Source: Candidatus Aegiribacteria sp. (GTDB taxonomy: Bacteria; Fermentibacterota; Fermentibacteria; Fermentibacterales; JCC-6). From it: a DNA stretch of 7,137 nucleotides. Location of the stretch: NCBI GenBank assembly GCA_030640155.1, contig DAOWJX010000135.1, positions 1-7,137 on the forward strand. Direction: 5' to 3'. Below are positions 1 to 4,278 of this stretch, piece by piece. How positions within the stretch are numbered: the first letter of the stretch is position 1; each line of letters opens with the position of its first letter. The translations under genes were made by a program, and so were the position numbers. The notes below the pieces were generated by a model that saw nothing but the letters and a program-made list of their open reading frames with translations, made no database searches and was not told the DNA's origin.

Positions 1-1772
1 GCCTGAACTGACGCGGTAAGAGAAGATAGAACACCTGGTGCGGATACGCTGACATTGACCACTGAGCCACCCGGTGTGATGGAGAAATTTACAGCGATTG
101 TGCCACTTGCAGTCGGGTTGCTCCTGAGAAGATCTTCGTATGCGCGCTTAATCCTCATGATAATCATTCTGGTTTTCCGTCTGATATCATTCATGGTTCG
201 ACCCTGTACACCGATCTCTGAACTGGATGAATGTGTCGAGAATGTTATTTCAGCGGCTCTGTGAACAGCTTCAACTTCGCTGGAGGACACTCCATCAATG
301 TTTGCACTCGGGCCGCCTCCTGAACCCAGAAGTCCACCAATACCTCCGGAGCCTCCACCACCTGCGCCTGCGATAAGAGCTTCACCTCCGCTGCCGGAAG
401 CGAGTCCGGCGCCAGAAGTCGCCGCAGCCTGAAGATCAGATGCAATACCGGATGATCCACCAGAACTACCTGTTCCATATGCTGCAAAACCGATGCTCTG
501 AAGAACAGCTTCACCGGCTGCCTGACCATCTGAAACACCATCGGATGGTCCGCCGTCACCGGCAGTACCCCCACCGCCAGTCCCAATTTCCACACTCTCC
601 TCACCGATACTCATATCAGTAACGATCTCTTCGCCAATTCCCTCGGATGTCTGTTGTCTTGCAAGTGTGGCGACCCGGGCGGTTGGAGCACTTCGGAGCA
701 TCTGCTCTTTTGATTCATGAACAACTGTGATAAATCTATCGAATACAGAACCAGTAATCAGTGCTATAGCCATACCAAGTCCAAGTATGATAGCATTCCT
801 GTTGGATTCCTCCCGGTTTCCTTTCATCGCCAATCCGTCATGAGGTCTTGCGGCAAAGTTTTCCCAGTTGTATTCCGGAGGAATGTATTTGATTCTTTCT
901 TTTGGTTTTACTACCGCTTTTTTTTCAACAACTTCCGGTGGTTCGATAAAACTGAAGAACACTTCGACATTACCAAGAGTGAATATACCGCTTACGTTTT
1001 TATCAAATACCCACAGATAGGATTCACTGCTTTTGTCCTTATCCATCAGGTTACGTTCGATAAGTGTGGCAAACGGGACAACATTGCCCTTAACTTCAAC
1101 ACCGCCCTTAATTCCTGGAATGAGACGAAGCAGATATTTATTATCATGCGGTTCAAGAAGTGTATGTATCCGTGGAAGACCTATGTTCTTGGCGCTTACG
1201 GTATTGTATTCCGCTTCGCCAACAGTCATGAGGCCGGCATTAGGCAGCAATTCCTTCTTGCCACCCGGTCCCTCAACTATGATCTTCAATACTCTGTTGT
1301 CAGGTTTTTCTTCCGCTTCCGCTTCCGCTTTCTCTTTCTTCTTCTCTTTCTTCTTTTCGGGAGGAGGAGCCTGTTTTGGAGTATCAATAAAACCAAAATG
1401 AATCGTGAAAGGTCCGGCGGTTATCTGCCCCTTATCAAGATACTTGATATTCAGAAGGTAATATCCGTCAGAATCAACCGGAAATATCCCCAGATCCCGC
1501 AAATCCCCGAATTTCAGAGTAGTACCATCAGAGGATTCTATTGTAGAATCCATTTCATCTGAAAGTCTTAAAACCAAGGTATCCGCGTCATCACCCGGCG
1601 TAATCAACGCCATGCTGTCCGGCAGGTTTTCGCCTTCGACTACAATATGGTTGTTGTATCCGGTACCAAGCCTGACATGCTCCGATCCGGGTGTCAATTT
1701 ACCAACAATCTTGCCATCCCGCATTATTGCGATTGCGAGAATTTTTCTTTCTTCATCCTTCCGGGGAGTCAT
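1..1772 (-). CDS. TonB/AgmX-PglI-like energy transducer with two FHA-like modules (3' partial)
   Basis: I translated the frame by hand: it opens with ATG at 1770-1772 and stays open for 590 codons to the window edge, so the C-terminus is missing. Seen in order: FHA-like module 1 (about residues 11-132), a Lys/Glu then Ala/Glu linker (139-156), a second module of the same pattern (161-280), one membrane helix (about 327-344, within AIILGLGMAIALITGSVF), a Gly/Ser/Ala-rich stretch (about 392-490), and a C-terminal domain from about residue 525 (RRKTR, AYEDLL, NPTASGTIAVNFSI, TPGGSV). That last pattern fits the AgmX/PglI or TonB C-terminal domain, which contacts partners across the periplasm. With no signal peptide and one helix, the FHA-like modules should be cytoplasmic. 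The start overlaps the stop of the upstream ExbD gene as ATGA, and AGGTG lies 7 nt upstream. The usual Cys of CYE is Ala544. Sure of the gene and the general class; the exact substrate is unknown. Confidence 0.85.
   Translation of the reverse strand, partial: MTPRKDEERKILAIAIMRDGKIVGKLTPGSEHVRLGTGYNNHIVVEGENLPDSMALITPGDDADTLVLRLSDEMDSTIESSDGTTLKFGDLRDLGIFPVDSDGYYLLNIKYLDKGQITAGPFTIHFGFIDTPKQAPPPEKKKEKKKEKAEAEAEEKPDNRVLKIIVEGPGGKKELLPNAGLMTVGEAEYNTVSAKNIGLPRIHTLLEPHDNKYLLRLIPGIKGGVEVKGNVVPFATLIERNLMDKDKSSESYLWVFDKNVSGIFTLGNVEVFFSFIEPPEVVEKKAVVKPKERIKYIPPEYNWENFAARPHDGLAMKGNREESNRNAIILGLGMAIALITGSVFDRFITVVHESKEQMLRSAPTARVATLARQQTSEGIGEEIVTDMSIGEESVEIGTGGGGTAGDGGPSDGVSDGQAAGEAVLQSIGFAAYGTGSSGGSSGIASDLQAAATSGAGLASGSGGEALIAGAGGGGSGGIGGLLGSGGGPSANIDGVSSSEVEAVHRAAEITFSTHSSSSEIGVQGRTMNDIRRKTRMIIMRIKRAYEDLLRSNPTASGTIAVNFSITPGGSVVNVSVSAPGVLSSLTASVQ
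1311..1354 (-). repeat. In-frame short tandem repeats in the charged linker
   Basis: On the plus strand the hexamer ttccgc occurs three times in a row (1311-1328), and after 2 nt the 12-mer tctctttcttct occurs twice (1331-1342 and 1343-1354). They encode the alternating Ala/Glu and the EKKK-EKKK parts of the linker between the two FHA-like modules. Both unit lengths are multiples of three, so copy-number change would alter linker length without a frameshift. The whole stretch of about 50 nt is almost pure pyrimidine on this strand. Confidence 0.8.
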
Positions 1773-2305
1773 TCTTCTTCACCTTCCACCTTGATTACGG
1801 TCAGGTTCTGAGTACCGTAGCCAGCTACAGCACAGCTGCTCATGACCCTTTGTAGAAGAATAGCTTGCACGGCAACGTCACCCTGTATGTTGACCTTCAT
1901 TTCCTTCTCATCTGTTATACCGCGCATAAGCCTTGTGTATTCCAAATGATCGGAAAGCCTCATTACAAGGGCAGGAATCGGGTTGCCCTCGCTAAGAACC
2001 GCTTCATCAACATATACGATGGGATCACCATCAACCAATATCGCATCATTGGTAATAATAATCTCCAGAAAGAGTTCCACAGTCTGGTCTGCTCTTGACT
2101 CAGGAAGAGTAAGGGCATCACTGAGTGTTACTATCTGTCCTTCAGCACTATAACTCTTAAGAAGAAAGACAACAAGAATGGTGAACATATCAATCAATGC
2201 GGTAAGATTCAAATGTACTTTTTTGTCCTTTCCCCTGAGCAATGCTTTACTTTTCTTATACCCAAGCATCAGGGGAAGGTGTCGTTTGGTTGGCGGGCTA
2301 CTCAT
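1769..2305 (-). CDS. exbD: ExbD/TolR-family biopolymer transport protein (Asp-containing copy)
   Basis: This is a 178-residue inner-membrane protein of the ExbD/TolR/AglS class, which with ExbB couples proton flow to work on a TonB-like partner. Seen: a basic cytoplasmic N-terminus (residues 1-30), one helix at about 32-49 containing LNLTALIDMFTILVVFLL, and a periplasmic domain to residue 178 with VNIQGDVAVQ (138-147) and VMSSCAVAGYG (154-164), which matches the ExbD periplasmic fold pattern. Asp39 in the helix aligns with the conserved proton-carrying Asp of ExbD. The start was set at ATG 2303-2305 because GGAGGTGA lies at a 9-nt spacing; a GTG two codons earlier (2309-2311) would leave only 3 nt. 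It follows the Asn-type ExbD paralogue after a 2-nt gap and overlaps the TonB-like gene by 4 nt. The symbol is given at family level only. Confidence 0.9.
   Translation of the reverse strand: MSSPPTKRHLPLMLGYKKSKALLRGKDKKVHLNLTALIDMFTILVVFLLKSYSAEGQIVTLSDALTLPESRADQTVELFLEIIITNDAILVDGDPIVYVDEAVLSEGNPIPALVMRLSDHLEYTRLMRGITDEKEMKVNIQGDVAVQAILLQRVMSSCAVAGYGTQNLTVIKVEGEEE
1780..1784 (-). promoter_or_regulatory. Ribosome binding site of TonB-like gene
   Basis: AGGTG on the minus strand lies 7 nt before the ATG at 1770-1772, inside the end of the upstream ExbD gene. It supports this start for the gene that runs off the window. Confidence 0.6.
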
Positions 2306-2307
2306 AA

Positions 2308-2874
2308 TCACTCACCTCCAGCAGCTCCAGCAACAATCTGTCTCTGGAGAACACTGTAAGCCGCAACCTGAAGACCCGGCTGGTCGAATTCGTGGACGAC
2401 ACAAACGTCAATTGTATTAATTATGCTTTCATAGCGAATATCATCAACCGTGAGGATGATTATCTTGTTAACCGGAATTGTGGGGAACGCTGCATCAAGT
2501 TCCTCCCTGAGGCTTTTGAGGGCTTCAGAAAGAGCATCAAAATCATATGTGGGTATTATATCCCCATCGCGGTTTTCCAGAAAAACATAACTCACATGTC
2601 GGGTTCCAAAAACAGTACCCAGAAACATCTCGTCATTGGTAATTATCACTTTGGGCTGTAGGAGTTGCTCTTCAGATTGAGCCAGGCTGGTTGTACCGGC
2701 TCCCGATGCGCTGATTCCCTCCGTGGGACACATCTCAATAACGGTTATTTCAAGGAATGATGCACTAAGAAGCAGGAATGGTATTATCACGCAGAACAGG
2801 TTCATCACCGGGAGGAGATCAAGCTCCGATACATGCCTGACTCTATGACTTCTACCAGTTGCTGCCTTGGCCAT
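2308..2874 (-). CDS. exbD: ExbD/TolR-family protein lacking the conserved Asp (Asn variant)
   Basis: This 188-residue protein has the ExbD/TolR layout: a short basic N-terminus (1-17), one helix at about 20-43 (LLPVMNLFCVIIPFLLLSA), then a periplasmic domain. Residues 138-145 (IIILTVDD) followed by RYESIINTIDVCVV (147-160) fit the conserved C-terminal part of ExbD. The helix aligns with the usual L-P-hydrophobic-D pattern, but the Asp position holds Asn25, so this copy should not carry protons in the same way. From memory, some paired ExbD proteins near AgmX-like genes also have an MN here, so it may be a subfamily trait rather than damage. The rest of the frame is intact. Its ATG overlaps the ExbB stop as TGATG, with AAGGAAGG just upstream. 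It probably forms a mixed complex with the Asp-bearing paralogue encoded next. Confidence 0.85.
   Translation of the reverse strand: MAKAATGRSHRVRHVSELDLLPVMNLFCVIIPFLLLSASFLEITVIEMCPTEGISASGAGTTSLAQSEEQLLQPKVIITNDEMFLGTVFGTRHVSYVFLENRDGDIIPTYDFDALSEALKSLREELDAAFPTIPVNKIIILTVDDIRYESIINTIDVCVVHEFDQPGLQVAAYSVLQRQIVAGAAGGE
2312..2319 (-). promoter_or_regulatory. Ribosome binding site that sets the second ExbD start
   Basis: GGAGGTGA on the minus strand is a near-perfect Shine-Dalgarno sequence. Its GGAGG core is 9 nt from ATG 2303-2305 but only 3 nt from the in-frame GTG at 2309-2311, so the ATG is the better start. Confidence 0.75.
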
Positions 2875-3755
2875 CAGCCTTCCTTTCTGGCCTGTGCCAG
2901 CATGTTGATGACCATGACAGAGTATCTGTCGATGTCATCAATAAGACTGTCTGTTTTTGAAGTGAGGAATGAATGTGCAATGAGAAGTGGAATAGCAGAA
3001 ATAAGTCCGAATGCGGTCGTGCTCATTGCCATGGAAATACCATTTGCGAGCATTATGCTCTTTTCTGCCGGATCTGCAGCCGCAACCGATTCGAACGCCG
3101 CGATCAACCCGAAGATGGTTCCAAGAAGGCCAACCATTGTTGATACGTTGGCAAGCATGGCAAGATATCCCGTTCGCGCATTTAATCTCGGTAATTCCGC
3201 AAGTGCCATCTCATCAACAGCGTTCTGAATATCCCGCTCGGTGTTTCGGTAATTTCGTAGTGCGGCTTCTATAATCCGAGCCAGTGGCGCGCTCTTGTCA
3301 GCACAGGACGCGATTGCACCCTCGATACTCCCTTTTCTTATGAAATCTGCGATTCTTCCCATGAATTTCTCAGGTTTCATATCTGCTACACCGAAAAGAA
3401 ATATCACCCTCTCAATAATGATCGCAATACCAATGGAGAGGAATATGAGAATAATCCACATTGCGGGGCCGCCGGAACGGAAAAACAGAGCTATTTCAGA
3501 GAAAAGTCCTCCTTTTTCAATTTCCTCAGCCTCTTCCTCAGCTTCTTCAAGGTCTGCTGCTGCGACAGTATCTGGTACCTGAGGAGGTTCTGGTTCAACT
3601 GCTACAGTATCCTCCTCAACAGCTGTAGAATCAGAAATTGTACTATCAGCAGCAACTTCTGTTTCGGATGAAGTGTCTTCGGATTGTGCAAACACAATCC
3701 CGCTGAAAAGGAATATTGTAAGAACCAGCAGTAACGGAAGTGAAATTCGTCTCAT
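2874..3755 (-). CDS. exbB: MotA/TolQ/ExbB proton channel family protein with signal peptide
   Basis: A 293-residue inner-membrane channel subunit that assembles with ExbD proteins into a proton-driven motor. Seen: an N-terminal signal peptide (1-23, cleavage after VFA), a very acidic Ser/Thr/Glu/Pro linker (25-81), helix 1 at about 97-121 (MWIILIFLSIGIAIIIERVI), a cytoplasmic loop of about 75 residues, helix 2 at about 199-221 with the family signature GLLGTIFGL (209-217), and helix 3 at about 239-262 with STTAFGLISAIP (245-256). Thr213 and Thr246/247 sit where ExbB and TolQ have pore-lining Thr residues. The N-terminal extension is longer than in E. coli ExbB but is known in signal-peptide-bearing ExbB proteins. 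The start is supported by GAGGAG 7 nt upstream of ATG, and the stop overlaps the next ATG. The symbol is family-level: TolQ-like or AglR-like naming is equally possible. Confidence 0.93.
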   Translation of the reverse strand: MRRISLPLLLVLTIFLFSGIVFAQSEDTSSETEVAADSTISDSTAVEEDTVAVEPEPPQVPDTVAAADLEEAEEEAEEIEKGGLFSEIALFFRSGGPAMWIILIFLSIGIAIIIERVIFLFGVADMKPEKFMGRIADFIRKGSIEGAIASCADKSAPLARIIEAALRNYRNTERDIQNAVDEMALAELPRLNARTGYLAMLANVSTMVGLLGTIFGLIAAFESVAAADPAEKSIMLANGISMAMSTTAFGLISAIPLLIAHSFLTSKTDSLIDDIDRYSVMVINMLAQARKEG

Positions 3756-3762
3756 CTATGAT

Positions 3763-3769
3763 CTCCTCT
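3763..3769 (-). promoter_or_regulatory. Ribosome binding site of exbB
   Basis: AGAGGAG on the minus strand sits 7 nt before the exbB ATG, in the only real intergenic gap (3756-3783, 28 nt) of the window. The gap shows no convincing hairpin or promoter, so exbB most likely shares the upstream transcript. Confidence 0.75.
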
Positions 3770-3783
3770 CGAAAGAACAGGTG

Positions 3784-4278
3784 TCAATTTCCCACCAGAT
3801 CCAGTATTAAGTTCCCAATCAAATCGAGACCGGCTATCACACCAAAAACCAGTCCCTGTTCATCGTCACCCTGACTATATCTATATGCAGACAGACCACC
3901 AAACAGCGCAACAGACCCGTATCTAAGCCAGGCAGGCAACACTATCATCTCCCTACCAGCTCCAAAACTGGGTTCATTAGCGAACGCCCCTGGATAGACA
4001 GGTCTGATCACATCTTCTATGAAGCTCCTCTCAAGCAGCACATTACTAAGATCAGGTGTTGCTTTCAGCATCATGAAAAGAGCTTGAGGAGTCCTTAGTT
4101 CACCTCTGATCGTTATTTCCTCAAGCACCAGCCTGCCCTCCACCCAGGATGCTCCGGTAACCTCTTCGTTATCACTTTGCGCGAAAGACTGAATCTGAAG
4201 AGCAGAAATCATAAGAACAATGAAGGAAAGTATAACTGATTTTCCCGCAGTCCTCAGGAGATATCCGAATTTATCCAT
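3784..4278 (-). CDS. Exported small protein of unknown function in motor operon
   Basis: I do not recognise this 164-residue protein. Seen: a signal peptide (residues 1-33, KSVILSFIVLMISALQ core, cleavage after SFA), then a short region LVLEEITIRGELRTPQALF (50-68) that reads like a beta-rich motif, then LLERSFIEDVIRPVYPG (81-97). The C-terminal half is rich in Gly and hydrophobic residues (about 118-130 and 142-163), which could be one or two membrane-associated or hairpin segments. The start at ATG 4276-4278 overlaps the TPR gene's stop as TGATG, which suggests coupled translation; an in-frame GTG at 4297-4299 would add seven residues, but its GGAGG is only 3 nt away. It sits between the TPR gene and exbB, so a periplasmic or membrane accessory role in the same machine is a reasonable inference. 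No enzymatic motif is visible. Confidence 0.75.
   Translation of the reverse strand: MDKFGYLLRTAGKSVILSFIVLMISALQIQSFAQSDNEEVTGASWVEGRLVLEEITIRGELRTPQALFMMLKATPDLSNVLLERSFIEDVIRPVYPGAFANEPSFGAGREMIVLPAWLRYGSVALFGGLSAYRYSQGDDEQGLVFGVIAGLDLIGNLILDLVGN

Noticed and set aside
245..604. A 119-codon minus-strand frame
   Set aside because: It is a shifted reading of the Gly-rich part of the TonB-like gene; the correct frame is continuous through this region and ends in a recognisable domain.
717..1562. A 281-codon open frame on the plus strand
   Set aside because: It lies wholly antisense to the TonB-like gene, its product is low-complexity with Phe/Leu/Arg runs created by the Lys/Glu-rich linker, and it has no family resemblance.
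2306..2311. GTG start two codons earlier for the second ExbD
   Set aside because: The Shine-Dalgarno core is too close to the GTG and well spaced for the ATG at 2305.
2308..2874. Pseudogene status for the Asn-type ExbD
   Set aside because: The frame is intact, coupled to its neighbours and keeps the ExbD periplasmic pattern; the Asn looks like a subfamily feature.
3756..3783. Possible terminator or promoter in the 28-nt gap before exbB
   Set aside because: No inverted repeat with a T-run and no paired -35/-10 boxes were found; only a ribosome binding site is clear.
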